Assembly: GCA_937906765.1 (NCBI GenBank)
Contig: CALCUV010000030.1
Location: forward strand, 1 to 8,581
DNA from: an uncultured Prevotella sp.
GTDB taxonomy: Bacteria > Bacteroidota > Bacteroidia > Bacteroidales > Bacteroidaceae
Reading direction: 5' to 3'
Length of the DNA stretch: 8,581 nt
The notes beneath the pieces were generated by a model. It saw only the letters and a list, made by a program, of their open reading frames with translations. It did no database searches and had not been told where the DNA came from. The first letter of the stretch is position 1, and each line of letters opens with the position of its first letter. This document shows, piece by piece, positions 1 through 6,345 of this stretch. Both the position numbers and the translations under genes were made by a program.

Positions 1-2
1 TT

Positions 3-1283
3 ATAGCGATGACGGCTTCTTCGCTTTATCACATTATCGACGCCATATTTATTGGGCAAGGTGTGGGGGAAGAAGCAATTATGGGACTTGCGCTAACGGG
101 ACCCATCATGTCGCTCACGGCGGCCTTCGGGGCAATGGTGGGCGTGGGCGGTTCGACACTGATGTCCGTAAAACTCGGACAAAAGGATTATGAAACGGCA
201 CGCGATATTTTGGGTAACGTAGTGATTATGAACGTGGTCATGGGATTGTTGCTCGGACTTGTGCTACTGCTCTTTCTCGACCCCATTCTGCGCTTCTTCG
301 GAGCGAGTGATGCCACGATAGGTCCGGCACGCGATTTCATGACCGTCATTCTGGCGGGGAACATTGTGACCCACATGTACTTGGGACTCAATTCGTTGCT
401 GCGCTCTACGAATCGCCCGAAAGAGGCAATGTATGCCACCTTCGGAACTGTGTTTCTCAACTGCCTCCTCGCCCCCTTGTTTATTTTTGTGTTTAAATGG
501 GGTATTGCGGGTGCCGCTACGGCAACGATTCTGGCACAGGTGATTATGCTCGTGTGGGAACTGCGCCTTTTTGTTTCAGAAAAATCCCCAATTCGGTTAG
601 ACTTGAAACGCATCCGCATAAAGAAAAAGATTCTAAAGGAATCCTTGACAATTGGTGCGCCCAACTTCTTGATAAATCTTTGTGCATGTACGGTGGCTAT
701 CTTTGTGACGCGCTCCATGACAAGTTATGGCGGCGACATTGCCGTAGGGGCATTTGGTGTAGTTAACCGCTTGTCGCTCTTTGTGGTAATGGTGGTGATT
801 GGATTGAACCAAGGCATGCAACCTATCGCAGGGTATAACTTTGGTGCCCGTAAGTTTGATCGCATCATAAGGGTGTTGAAACTCTCCATTATTACCGCCA
901 CGGTGATTACAACTGCTGGATTTGTGATTGGCACTTTCTTTGCAGAAACTTGTGTTACCCCATTTGCTCAAGATTCCCCCGAACTTATCGCTGCGGCAGC
1001 TCACGGATTGAGCATTCAAGTGATGTGCTTCCCGCTTATAGGTTTCCAAATCGTCTCTACGGCCTTCTTCCAAAGCATCGGTTATGCCGGCAAAAGCATC
1101 TTCCTTTCGCTCACGCGCCAAATGCTCTTCCTGCTCCCCGCAATACTGATTATCCCCATGTTTATGGACAATAAGGTGGATGGCGTTTGGTATGCCATGC
1201 CTTTCTCAGACGCCATGGCCACCATCGTTTCCGTCATCATGCTTTGGCGCCAAATGAAGGCATTTAAGGCATTGCAGGCGTGA
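3..1283 (+). CDS. MATE-family multidrug/Na+ antiporter, 5' end cut by the window edge
   Basis: Inner-membrane exporter of the MATE family, which expels cationic drugs or metabolites in exchange for Na+ or H+. The reading frame is open from base 3. An ATG at 9-11 exists, but the protein there already matches the first transmembrane helix of the family (SLYHIIDAIFIGQGVG), which normally lies 20-30 residues in, so the true start is outside the window. About eleven hydrophobic segments follow, in two bundles split by a basic loop near residues 195-215 (KRIRIKKK). The second half carries the family signature GMQPIAGYNFGARKFDR near residue 270. The length of 424 visible residues plus a short missing N-terminus fits the usual 440-460. 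The substrate cannot be told. The downstream cytidylate-kinase-like gene is on the same strand but 289 bases away across repeats, so co-transcription is uncertain. Confidence 0.93.
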   Translation: MAMTASSLYHIIDAIFIGQGVGEEAIMGLALTGPIMSLTAAFGAMVGVGGSTLMSVKLGQKDYETARDILGNVVIMNVVMGLLLGLVLLLFLDPILRFFGASDATIGPARDFMTVILAGNIVTHMYLGLNSLLRSTNRPKEAMYATFGTVFLNCLLAPLFIFVFKWGIAGAATATILAQVIMLVWELRLFVSEKSPIRLDLKRIRIKKKILKESLTIGAPNFLINLCACTVAIFVTRSMTSYGGDIAVGAFGVVNRLSLFVVMVVIGLNQGMQPIAGYNFGARKFDRIIRVLKLSIITATVITTAGFVIGTFFAETCVTPFAQDSPELIAAAAHGLSIQVMCFPLIGFQIVSTAFFQSIGYAGKSIFLSLTRQMLFLLPAILIIPMFMDNKVDGVWYAMPFSDAMATIVSVIMLWRQMKAFKALQA

Positions 1284-1319
1284 TAAATGATGGGTTGATT
1301 TTGATAAATGATTGGTCGA
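1281..1319 (+). repeat. Two-copy direct repeat over the exporter stop codon
   Basis: The 18-base stretches at 1281-1298 and 1302-1319 differ at two positions. They are offset by 21 bases, which is three times the seven-base period seen elsewhere in this window. The first copy begins with the TGA stop of the exporter. It may be a chance local duplication. Confidence 0.55.
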
Positions 1320-1347
1320 AATGATGATTATTGCGTCCCAGAAGGCG

Positions 1348-1496
1348 CTCTCCCCCTGTTTATAGGGGGAGGGGACCACGTAGTGGTGAGGGGGTGCTGT
1401 AAAGATTCAAGACGAGATTATATTATACATTTGTCATGTTATCAATATTCCACCCCCTCACCGCTTCCGCGGTCTCATCCCCCTATAAATTGGGGC
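1348..1496. repeat. Inverted pair of C/G-rich hairpin elements (REP-like)
   Basis: The left arm at 1348-1396 and the right arm at 1450-1496 are imperfect reverse complements of each other, about 46 bases each, separated by 53 AT-rich bases. Each arm contains its own hairpins. In the left arm, seven perfect pairs (1350-1356 with 1365-1371) are followed by ACCAC-GTA-GTGGT (1375-1387). In the right arm, ACCGC-TTCC-GCGGT (1460-1473) is followed by a C-run pairing with GGGG (1492-1495). The small hairpin differs between arms by a paired change (A-T to G-C), so the structure appears to be maintained. The arrangement resembles REP/BIME-type palindromic units, but no associated transposase is in the window. 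The left arm could also help end exporter transcription. Confidence 0.75.
1426..1433 (+). promoter_or_regulatory. Possible Bacteroidota -7 box (TACATTTG)
   Basis: TACATTTG matches the Bacteroidota -7 consensus TAnnTTTG exactly. It lies in the AT-rich spacer between the two hairpin arms, about 140 bases before the kinase-like gene. No clear TTTG is found about 20 bases upstream, so only half the promoter is convincing. If used, transcripts would carry the right hairpin arm and a heptamer array as 5' leader. Confidence 0.33.
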
Positions 1497-1514
1497 GTCG
1501 CACCGTTCGGTTAT

Positions 1515-1570
1515 TTCCCCCTTCACCTTTAACCGTTCCCCTTTCACCGTTAATACTTTCCCCTTTTTCT
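1515..1570 (+). repeat. Heptamer array A1, up to the start codon of the kinase-like gene
   Basis: Eight consecutive seven-base units can be laid end to end, including ttcacct, ttaaccg, ttcccct and ttcaccg. The last unit ends two bases before the ATG at 1573. The pyrimidine-rich strand is the coding strand, so there is no purine-rich ribosome-binding site in front of this gene. Confidence 0.8.
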
Positions 1571-1572
1571 TT

Positions 1573-2274
1573 ATGCATAACTTCTTTAATATTGACGGTT
1601 CTCCCGTTGAAAATCTATCATTCTCGGAACTCGTTGCAGCTCCTTTGATAATAAATATTGGTCGCCAGTTAGGTAGTGGCGGTCGTGAGGTGGGTAAAGA
1701 ACTCGCCCGCCGTTTCAGCATGGACTATTACGACAAGGAATTGCTGGATATCGCTGCGCGTGAAAGCGGTTTCTGTACGGAAGTGTTTGAACGCAGTGAT
1801 GAGCACAAGGGATTCTTTCAGTCGCTCTTCGAATCGGTAGTGCCTGTCATTGGGCATACTACGGGGTTTTATCAAAACCAACTCTCCGATGAATCCCTCT
1901 TTCGCATTCAGGCGGAGGCGATACGTAAGGCCGCAGCAAGGTTAAAGGGTGGTGTCTTCATCGGACGTTGTGCCGACTATGTCTTGCGGGATTACCCCAA
2001 TTGTTTGAATGTGTTCATCTCGGCGAATGAAGAAGACCGCGTGAAGCGCATTATGGAGGCTTGTAAGGTGGAGGAGAAAGAGGCGGCGAGATTGATGCGC
2101 AATGGTGATAGCAACCGCGAGGCGTATTATAATTTCTATGCCTCCTCACGCTGGGGCGAAGCAAAAACTTACGACCTATGCATCAATTCTTCGGTGCTCG
2201 GAATTGAAAAAACTGCCGATTTCATCGAGGAATTTGCCAATAAATTGATACCAAAAACTGAAGGTGTTGTTTAA
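1573..2274 (+). CDS. Cytidylate-kinase-like family protein
   Basis: P-loop nucleotide kinase of the cytidylate-kinase-like family, common in Bacteroidota and Firmicutes; a role in phosphorylating CMP/dCMP or a related nucleotide is inferred from the fold only. The phosphate-binding loop is at residues 30-41 (GRQLGSGGREVG). YYDKELLD (52-59) follows at the usual position for the NMP-binding region, then GRCADYVL (131-138) and an acidic/basic lid-like stretch ANEEDRVKRIM (151-161). At 233 residues the length is normal, but about 25 residues precede the P-loop where many relatives have fewer than ten. The ATG at 1573 is the only clear ATG start before the motif; a TTG at 1645 is possible. No Shine-Dalgarno is visible, because the region upstream is a heptamer array. 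The gene ends at a strong terminator shared with the convergent outer-membrane protein gene. It is probably not the essential Cmk, which has a different sequence. Confidence 0.88.
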   Translation: MHNFFNIDGSPVENLSFSELVAAPLIINIGRQLGSGGREVGKELARRFSMDYYDKELLDIAARESGFCTEVFERSDEHKGFFQSLFESVVPVIGHTTGFYQNQLSDESLFRIQAEAIRKAAARLKGGVFIGRCADYVLRDYPNCLNVFISANEEDRVKRIMEACKVEEKEAARLMRNGDSNREAYYNFYASSRWGEAKTYDLCINSSVLGIEKTADFIEEFANKLIPKTEGVV

Positions 2275-2312
2275 ACTCCTTACTTGCAAATAACATGGTT
2301 ATAAATACACAT

Positions 2313-2349
2313 AAAAAAGCGAGCGAATATCACATTCGCTCGCTTTTTT
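2313..2349. terminator. Bidirectional intrinsic terminator
   Basis: A perfect 16-base-pair stem (2313-2328 with 2334-2349) closes a five-base loop. GC-rich core GCGAGCG is flanked by A6 on the left and T7 on the right, so it can end transcription from both sides. It sits 38 bases after the kinase-like stop and about 100 bases beyond the stop of the convergent minus-strand gene. Confidence 0.93.
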
Positions 2350-2371
2350 TATGATTGCTATATTCTCTCCC

Positions 2372-2445
2372 CCTTCACCGTTAATCGTTAATCGTTAATC
2401 GTTAACCGTTAATCGTTCACCCTTCACCGTTCACCCTTCATCGTT
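2372..2445 (+). repeat. Heptamer array A2, touching the stop codon of the outer-membrane protein gene
   Basis: About ten units run in one register, including cccttca, ccgttaa, tcgttaa (three in a row), ccgttaa, tcgttca, and cccttca alternating with ccgttca. The array ends exactly where the minus-strand TAG stop (2446-2448) begins. It is the cleanest example of the family consensus [TC]C[GC]TT[AC]A in the window. Confidence 0.92.
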
Positions 2446-3027
2446 CTAAAATTTATATCCAACGGTGAACTGTATGTTGTGGCGATTAAGGTCAACCTGT
2501 GCCGCTTGAAGGCGATTGGACGTATTCGCGCCTCCTGAAGGAAGGTGGAAGGCATAGACGTCTGCTTTTTGAGTTTGGTACATGTACGCCATATCGGCAT
2601 ACCAACTTCCTGAACGGTAACCGATGCCACCTGTTACGCGTTGCAATTCGCCAAGGTTAACGTAGTCAGTGTTGGTGGAGTAATTGTAGTTGCTACTATT
2701 GAGGAATTGGTTGAGGTAGGCTTCTTCCTTGAAGGGCGAACTCTGGTAATTGTAACCCGCACGCAAGTAAAGGCCATCTACAACTCTCAACTCCGCACCC
2801 GCACGAAGCGTATGCACACCCTGAAGACAACGGTCTGCCTCGTGCTTAAGGGCATAGTCTTTAACATATCCGTGGTCATAAGTTACGCGCATGGAACTCG
2901 CATCATAGTATTCGTATTCCACACCATAGGCCAAGTAATCGCTCACCGTGCTACCCATGGAAACATTGAAACGCCAGGGGGTGCGCATTTCATAATTATT
3001 ATAGATAGCATTCATATTCATGACCAT
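2446..3027 (-). CDS. C-terminal part of the split FadL-type outer-membrane protein
   Basis: 193 residues in a different frame from the N-terminal part, with no signal peptide. The ATG at 3025-3027 is probably just an internal codon, since the residues before TPWRFNVSMGS only make sense as a continuation of the other frame. Alternating hydrophobic/aromatic strands, including LYLRAGYNYQSSPF and GGIGYRSGSWYADMAYMY, lead to the terminal FTVGYKF, which matches the barrel-insertion signal recognised by the BAM complex. Confidence 0.75.
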   Translation of the reverse strand: MVMNMNAIYNNYEMRTPWRFNVSMGSTVSDYLAYGVEYEYYDASSMRVTYDHGYVKDYALKHEADRCLQGVHTLRAGAELRVVDGLYLRAGYNYQSSPFKEEAYLNQFLNSSNYNYSTNTDYVNLGELQRVTGGIGYRSGSWYADMAYMYQTQKADVYAFHLPSGGANTSNRLQAAQVDLNRHNIQFTVGYKF

Positions 3028-3973
3028 TGATTTCGGTATTATACGGACTCTCCATATAAAGTTCGGAAGAGGTCTCGATGTCGTAGTATGTAGGCATGTG
3101 AATGCTAAATCCTACTCGGAACGGACTCTCCTCAACAGGGCGGAAAATCACACCAAGTGCTCCGCTATAACCTTCACCTTCCGTGTGCTCGTCATTGAGG
3201 TAATAATATTCGTCGTTTGGGTCAATAAGTATTTCTGAATAGTCGGTGTAAGATTTCTGATTTAAGAAGTGATACTTTGCTGTGATGCCCACGTAAATAC
3301 GGTCGTTAATGTTTGCCGCAAGGTTGAAATCAACTTCGTGAGCGCCACCCCATTGTACCCGCTTGTACGTATAACTATCAGCATCCGACGGTTCATAACC
3401 ATTAACTCTATCCTGACTGTCAAACGTGGGGAAAATCATTTGTGTGTCATATCCCATGTTCGTAAAGGGAGTGGTCAGTTCGCGGTCTTCGCTATAATCT
3501 AAGTCCAACCATCCATCTGCATAGGCAAGGTCCATCATTTGCCACGATTGAGAAAGTCCTCCCGTAAGGAAGTTCTGCACATTGATGTGGTTCTTGAAGT
3601 TGCGGCTTTTCTGATAGTTCACCCCTACGTTGAGAAACTTCAGTCCGTCAGGTTCTCCTAAGTTTAAGGTAGATACAAACCCAATTTGGTCGAACGAAGC
3701 TCTTGAACGGTCGATGCCGTTAAACTTCTCAGCATGTGGTTGTGCCGACAAACTTGCAGTTGCAGAAACGTCACTACGTCGGTAAAGACCAATACCTGCG
3801 GGGTTAGTACTCATCACTGAAATATCAGCGCCGAGCGCACTCATGGCACCGCCCATCCCCACAAAGCGAGCCGTACCATTAAGGTCGTTTGCTGAGAATG
3901 ACTCCATGCGATAAATATCCTGTGCAACAATAGGTGCGCTGACGAGCAATAGGGGGAGTAATATGCGTTTCAT
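2999..3973 (-). CDS. N-terminal part of the split FadL-type outer-membrane protein
   Basis: 324 residues beginning MKRILLPLLLVSAPIVAQ, a signal peptide probably cut after the Ala or Gln before DIYRMESF. It contains the conserved N-terminal plug-like region and most of the barrel strands. The final residues GHEYECYL run into two consecutive TAA codons just where family members normally continue into a YExRTPWRF strand. If made, this product would lack the last barrel strands and probably be degraded. Confidence 0.8.
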   Translation of the reverse strand: MKRILLPLLLVSAPIVAQDIYRMESFSANDLNGTARFVGMGGAMSALGADISVMSTNPAGIGLYRRSDVSATASLSAQPHAEKFNGIDRSRASFDQIGFVSTLNLGEPDGLKFLNVGVNYQKSRNFKNHINVQNFLTGGLSQSWQMMDLAYADGWLDLDYSEDRELTTPFTNMGYDTQMIFPTFDSQDRVNGYEPSDADSYTYKRVQWGGAHEVDFNLAANINDRIYVGITAKYHFLNQKSYTDYSEILIDPNDEYYYLNDEHTEGEGYSGALGVIFRPVEESPFRVGFSIHMPTYYDIETSSELYMESPYNTEINGHEYECYL

Positions 3974-3980
3974 AATCGTA

Positions 3981-4020
3981 AAAGGTTAACGGTGAAAGGT
4001 TAACGGTGAGGGGTTAACGG
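3981..4020 (-). repeat. Heptamer array A3 between the four-helix gene and the outer-membrane gene
   Basis: Read on the minus strand the units alternate ccgttaa with cccctca or cctttca, then ccgttaa and ccttttac, ending about seven bases before the ATG of the outer-membrane gene. The first ccgttaa supplies the last Arg codon and the TAA stop of the upstream four-helix gene. The whole spacer between the two genes is therefore repeat. Confidence 0.88.
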
Positions 4021-4391
4021 GTGGTGTTGATTAGGGTTAATCTTTTGTTTCTTAAACCTGATAACATCTGCGAAATATTGCGGTAGTGTTCTTCTATTTG
4101 TAATAATTGTTCGGTGTTGATAAAGTGTAAGTCATGTGCTAATTCTATTTGGCACATGACCTCATTTAGTGAACCATAAGCAATTTCTATAAAATGGATT
4201 TGTTCTTTGATAGAATTTCTTCCCATCCCTTCTGCTATATTGGACGGAATTGAAATTACTGCACGCCGTAGTTGGTCGCAAAGTACATAGTTCTCCTCAC
4301 GTGGAAATTGCTTTAGTATATCATAAACGATAACTACCAATTTTTTAGCATGGTCGTATGCTCTTAATTTCCTATAAGAAAAATGTTCCAT
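4014..4391 (-). CDS. Four-helix-bundle protein (S23 / intervening-sequence family)
   Basis: 125-residue cytoplasmic protein of the four-helix-bundle family first known from intervening sequences in 23S rRNA genes; its function is not established. Diagnostic segments are YRKLRAYDHAKKLVVIVYDI at the N-terminus, FPREENYVLCDQLRRAVISI near 29-48, then PSNIAEGMGRNS (49-60), where the family usually has a similar SxxxNIAEG turn, and FIEIAYGSLNEVMCQIELA near 67-85. Length is typical (115-130). The start ATG follows an AT-rich stretch. The last codon and stop come from the first unit of the following heptamer array, so the C-terminal NTTR may be altered from the ancestral end. In Bacteroidota these genes are often scattered as single accessory genes, and no rRNA is seen here. 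Confidence 0.9.
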   Translation of the reverse strand: MEHFSYRKLRAYDHAKKLVVIVYDILKQFPREENYVLCDQLRRAVISIPSNIAEGMGRNSIKEQIHFIEIAYGSLNEVMCQIELAHDLHFINTEQLLQIEEHYRNISQMLSGLRNKRLTLINTTR

Positions 4392-4542
4392 AAGAAATTT
4401 ATTTTCGGATGTTAAAAAATGTCAATTCAATAATTAGTGGTTGTTGAAAGGCGAATGTAAACGTGTTCTTTCCAAAGTCGTTGATGATAGGGGAACTTAA
4501 AGGTGCTGGTGTTAAATGGAAACAAAAGTCATTATCCTCGCT

Positions 4543-4612
4543 TCCCCTTTCATCTTTCCCCTTTCACCTTTCCCCTTTCACCTTTCATCGTTCCCCTTTC
4601 CCCTTTCACCGT
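4543..4612 (+). repeat. Heptamer array A4 (C/T-rich), downstream of the His-rich protein gene
   Basis: Ten units in strict register: tcccctt alternating with tcatctt or tcacctt, then tcatcgt, two tcccctt and tcaccgt. It ends 13 bases from the stop codon (4626-4628) of the minus-strand gene, just beyond that gene's 3' end. The 150 bases before it (4392-4542) hold no gene or motif I recognise. Confidence 0.9.
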
Positions 4613-4625
4613 TAACTATCTCCTT

Positions 4626-5522
4626 TTATCTTCTTCTTCCGCCCGTAGCACCACCCATAGAACGTTGTGGGCGACTTCCGCCACCGCCACTCATTGTTGA
4701 TCTTTGAGAGGGACGATTGTTTCTGCTGGGAGAGATGCTTGGTGAAGAAGGGGTGCGTGAGCCTCTACTGGGAGACGCTGTTTCACGCTTCTGACCAGGC
4801 TGTCTGCTGGGACGTTCGGCAGAAGTTGTGCCACGCTTTACGCTTGACGGACGATTCGCTGAAGGTCGTTGCTCGCGGTTTGCAGAAGGTCGCGTTCCGC
4901 GCTCAGTGCTCGGGCGATAACCTCGGTTAACCGCCGTTGGGCGACGGTCATAATCGCGTCTGGGGTAGTAATGGTGGTGATGCCCGCTATGGTGAGGATA
5001 CCAACCATGATGATAACAGGGATAATAAGCATGATGATGGTGTCCATGCCATCCCCACCAAGGATCATAACATGAAGAATACCAGTGGTAAGGACGGTTC
5101 CACCACCAATAATCATACCAATCGTAGGAATACCATCTGTAAGGACGGTAATAGGTGTACCAAGGGTCAGTGTAGATGTCGATGTAATCCGTGTAGTAAG
5201 GACTACTTACAATCGTGATACCTGGAGAATGGAAACGTATAATGCGTTCTGTGTAGGAATCAGTGTCTTCCGCAGGTTCTTCGTAAGAATATTCAGACGT
5301 TACAGAACTGCTCCCACGACGGTTGTAAGCGTCAACATCCATCACACCACTACGTCCTTCTGCCCAATCGTCATACTCCCCATCTTCATAAGTAGAAACC
5401 ACTGATTTTGTGGGAGTCTTCTTCTTCTTCTTCGTAGGCACAAAGTAAAGGTCGTCTTGAGCAATCACGTGTAGCGCACTGCCCATGACAAAAACTAATA
5501 ATAGAAATATTCGATTATTCAT
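4626..5522 (-). CDS. Exported low-complexity protein, His/Tyr/Trp-rich with an Arg/Ser/Pro-rich tail
   Basis: 298 residues; no function known to me. A signal peptide (1-22) ends ALHVIAQ before DDLYFVPT. A lysine run (31-35) is followed by an acidic/Ser-rich region with VMDVDAYNRRG (60-70), a segment I believe recurs in Bacteroidales relatives. Residues 108-150 are dominated by Tyr, Trp and Asp. Residues 157-186 contain three His clusters (GHHHH, HH, HHHH) with two Cys (151, 169), suggesting metal binding or an envelope structural role, which is inference. Residues 188-298 are disordered, rich in Arg, Ser, Pro and Gly, with repeated RPS motifs. The signal peptide and the lack of membrane helices suggest a periplasmic or surface location. 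The same stretch is open in several other frames because of its simple composition; those are shadows. Its promoter is probably at 5634-5663. Confidence 0.8.
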   Translation of the reverse strand: MNNRIFLLLVFVMGSALHVIAQDDLYFVPTKKKKKTPTKSVVSTYEDGEYDDWAEGRSGVMDVDAYNRRGSSSVTSEYSYEEPAEDTDSYTERIIRFHSPGITIVSSPYYTDYIDIYTDPWYTYYRPYRWYSYDWYDYWWWNRPYHWYSSCYDPWWGWHGHHHHAYYPCYHHGWYPHHSGHHHHYYPRRDYDRRPTAVNRGYRPSTERGTRPSANREQRPSANRPSSVKRGTTSAERPSRQPGQKRETASPSRGSRTPSSPSISPSRNNRPSQRSTMSGGGGSRPQRSMGGATGGRRR

Positions 5523-5564
5523 GATTCTACAAATTTATAGGTTGTTAAACGATACCTGCAGAAA

Positions 5565-5620
5565 GTCCGTTGGCTATTGTCCGTTGGCTATTGTCCGTTG
5601 ACCGTTGTCCGTTGACCAGA
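5565..5620 (+). repeat. Heptamer array A5 with a 14-base higher-order unit
   Basis: Eight units: gtccgtt, ggctatt, gtccgtt, ggctatt, gtccgtt, gaccgtt, gtccgtt, gaccaga. They form 14-base pairs, the first two identical. The units differ from the main family by a G after the CGTT core. The array lies between the probable promoter and the start codon of the minus-strand gene ending at 5522, so it would be transcribed as part of that gene's leader. Confidence 0.9.
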
Positions 5621-5633
5621 TTTTCTTATAAGG

Positions 5634-5663
5634 CAAAAATACACATATTTTTCCAGTTTCCAA
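5634..5663 (-). promoter_or_regulatory. Promoter of the His-rich exported protein gene
   Basis: On the minus strand, TATTTTTG (5634-5641) matches TAnnTTTG exactly. TTGG (5660-5663), 18 bases upstream, is an approximate -33 TTTG. The predicted start near 5627 gives a leader of about 105 bases that contains the heptamer array A5. The spacing is slightly short. Confidence 0.55.
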
Positions 5664-5904
5664 GTCGTTTAACCTTATTTATATATTTTTAGCAATTGGA
5701 AGTCTGGGTGTTAAAGTTTCTTTTGTAAAAGGATGTTATAGCAAAAAACCACGATTTCATCGGTGTTTTCGGAGGGTAAATAAGAAACCCTATAGTTCGT
5801 CATTTTTTGATTTAAAGGCGCGTGTTTTTATCAATAGTTTATTTTGGGGAGATAAGAACAGAAGGACGTAATTTTTTTACAGACACAGATTTTACTGGTT
5901 TTTA
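5664..5904. other. AT-rich non-coding stretch, nothing recognised
   Basis: There is no convincing reading frame, heptamer array or hairpin here. It separates the divergent minus-strand promoter from the dispersed repeat that starts at 5905. Confidence 0.5.
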
Positions 5905-6105
5905 CTCGTGATACGTGGAGGGTAAACACTCCGCAAGGTATCTGTGAAATCAGTGTAACGTTGATTTTCTGTCTCCAGCGTATCACAGGGATCTACGCGT
6001 ATTTTTTTATTAACGGATTACACAGAAATATACAGAGATACTGTCGGCGTGCCGTGCGGAGCGTTAATAACGTCTATATTATTCGTACCTATTGGGTGCA
6101 ACACG
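5905..6105 (+). repeat. Dispersed non-coding repeat, copy 1
   Basis: This 200-base segment matches 8078-8334 in reverse complement. In order, it holds CTCGTGATACGTGGAG (5905-5920, identical to the complement of 8307-8322), a block at 5978-6013 matching 8250-8286, a block at 6010-6078 matching about 8120-8175 that includes GCCGTGCGGA, and ATTGGGTG (6091-6098). Copy 1 has an extra 11 bases near 6021 and lacks one internal sub-repeat that copy 2 has. No coding frame spans it. A 5-base stem (5978-5982 with 5994-5998) before seven Ts could be a weak terminator. Confidence 0.75.
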
Positions 6106-6130
6106 GCGCAGGATGAGAAATCTGTGGAAT

Positions 6131-6294
6131 CTTTCACCGTTCACCTTTAAACGTTGACCTTTCACCGTTCCTCGTTCAACTCTCACCGTTCCCCGTCCCT
6201 CGTTCACTTCAGAACCTCAGAACCTCAGAACGATACATCCCCTTTCATCTCTCCCCTTTCATCTTTCCCCCGTTCATCGTTCAACTCTTACTTT
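6131..6294 (+). repeat. Heptamer array A6, interrupted by an 8-base repeat
   Basis: The first block (6131-6207) has eleven units such as ctttcac, cgttcac, ctttaaa, cgttgac and cgttcaa. A different tandem follows at 6207-6230, where cttcagaa is followed by two copies of cctcagaa. The heptamers then resume at 6238-6293 (tcccctt, tcatctc, tcccctt, tcatctt, tcccccg and so on). The array ends 15 bases before the -33 box of the RNA promoter. Confidence 0.88.
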
Positions 6295-6308
6295 TTTCTT
6301 CAAAATTA

Positions 6309-6340
6309 TTTGTTCTATATATAAATATTATATACCTTTG
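6309..6340 (+). promoter_or_regulatory. Near-perfect Bacteroidota promoter for the RNA at 6346
   Basis: TTTG at 6309-6312, then 20 AT-rich bases, then TACCTTTG at 6333-6340. Both boxes match the consensus fully with ideal spacing, the best promoter in the window. Transcription should start near 6346, exactly where the foldable RNA begins and about 240 bases before the next protein gene. Confidence 0.85.
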
Positions 6341-6345
6341 CAAGG

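Larger units (their letters stand above)
2446..3973 (-). pseudogene. FadL/OmpP1-type outer-membrane transport protein, split by a frameshift
   Basis: The two overlapping minus-strand frames together make one protein of about 500 residues, the usual size for Bacteroidota members of the FadL/OmpP1/TodX family (often labelled hemin receptor or outer membrane protein transport protein). These are 14-stranded barrels passing hydrophobic compounds through the outer membrane; the ligand here is unknown. The first part has a signal peptide and the N-terminal FSANDLNGTARFVGMGGA and STNPAGIGLYRRSD regions. The second continues with YEMRTPWRFNVSMGSTV and ends in phenylalanine, as barrel proteins do. The break lies at 2999-3027. 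Skipping one base near the CTA before the TAA pair would join the frames through YECY and YNNYEMRTPWR. It could be a true mutation, a sequencing error or, less likely, recoding. The four-helix-bundle gene lies 40 bases upstream on the same strand. Confidence 0.85.

Noticed and set aside
188..1174. Minus-strand and alternate plus-strand frames over the exporter
   Set aside because: The exporter frame carries conserved MATE motifs over its whole length; the others are antisense or shifted shadows.
1308..1721. Short frames across the hairpin pair and array A1
   Set aside because: They translate repeat sequence and have no family resemblance.
2372..2445. CRISPR array
   Set aside because: The units are seven bases with no spacers and there are no cas genes; the structure is a short tandem repeat.
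2999..3027. Programmed +1 frameshift in the outer-membrane protein gene
   Set aside because: The codon before the stop (CTA) would not re-pair well after a +1 slip and no stimulatory structure is evident, so mutation or error is more likely.
2641..3502. Plus-strand open frames opposite the outer-membrane protein gene
   Set aside because: The minus-strand translation shows clear barrel-protein features; the plus-strand products match nothing and have no start signals.
4667..5405. Several overlapping plus-strand open frames and a second minus-strand frame (4838-5116)
   Set aside because: They are shadows of the low-complexity His/Tyr/Arg-rich gene on the minus strand; only that frame has a signal peptide and a family-like layout.
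5978..6008. Intrinsic terminator inside repeat copy 1
   Set aside because: The stem is only five base pairs with an 11-base loop and no upstream plus-strand gene needs it; too weak to list separately.
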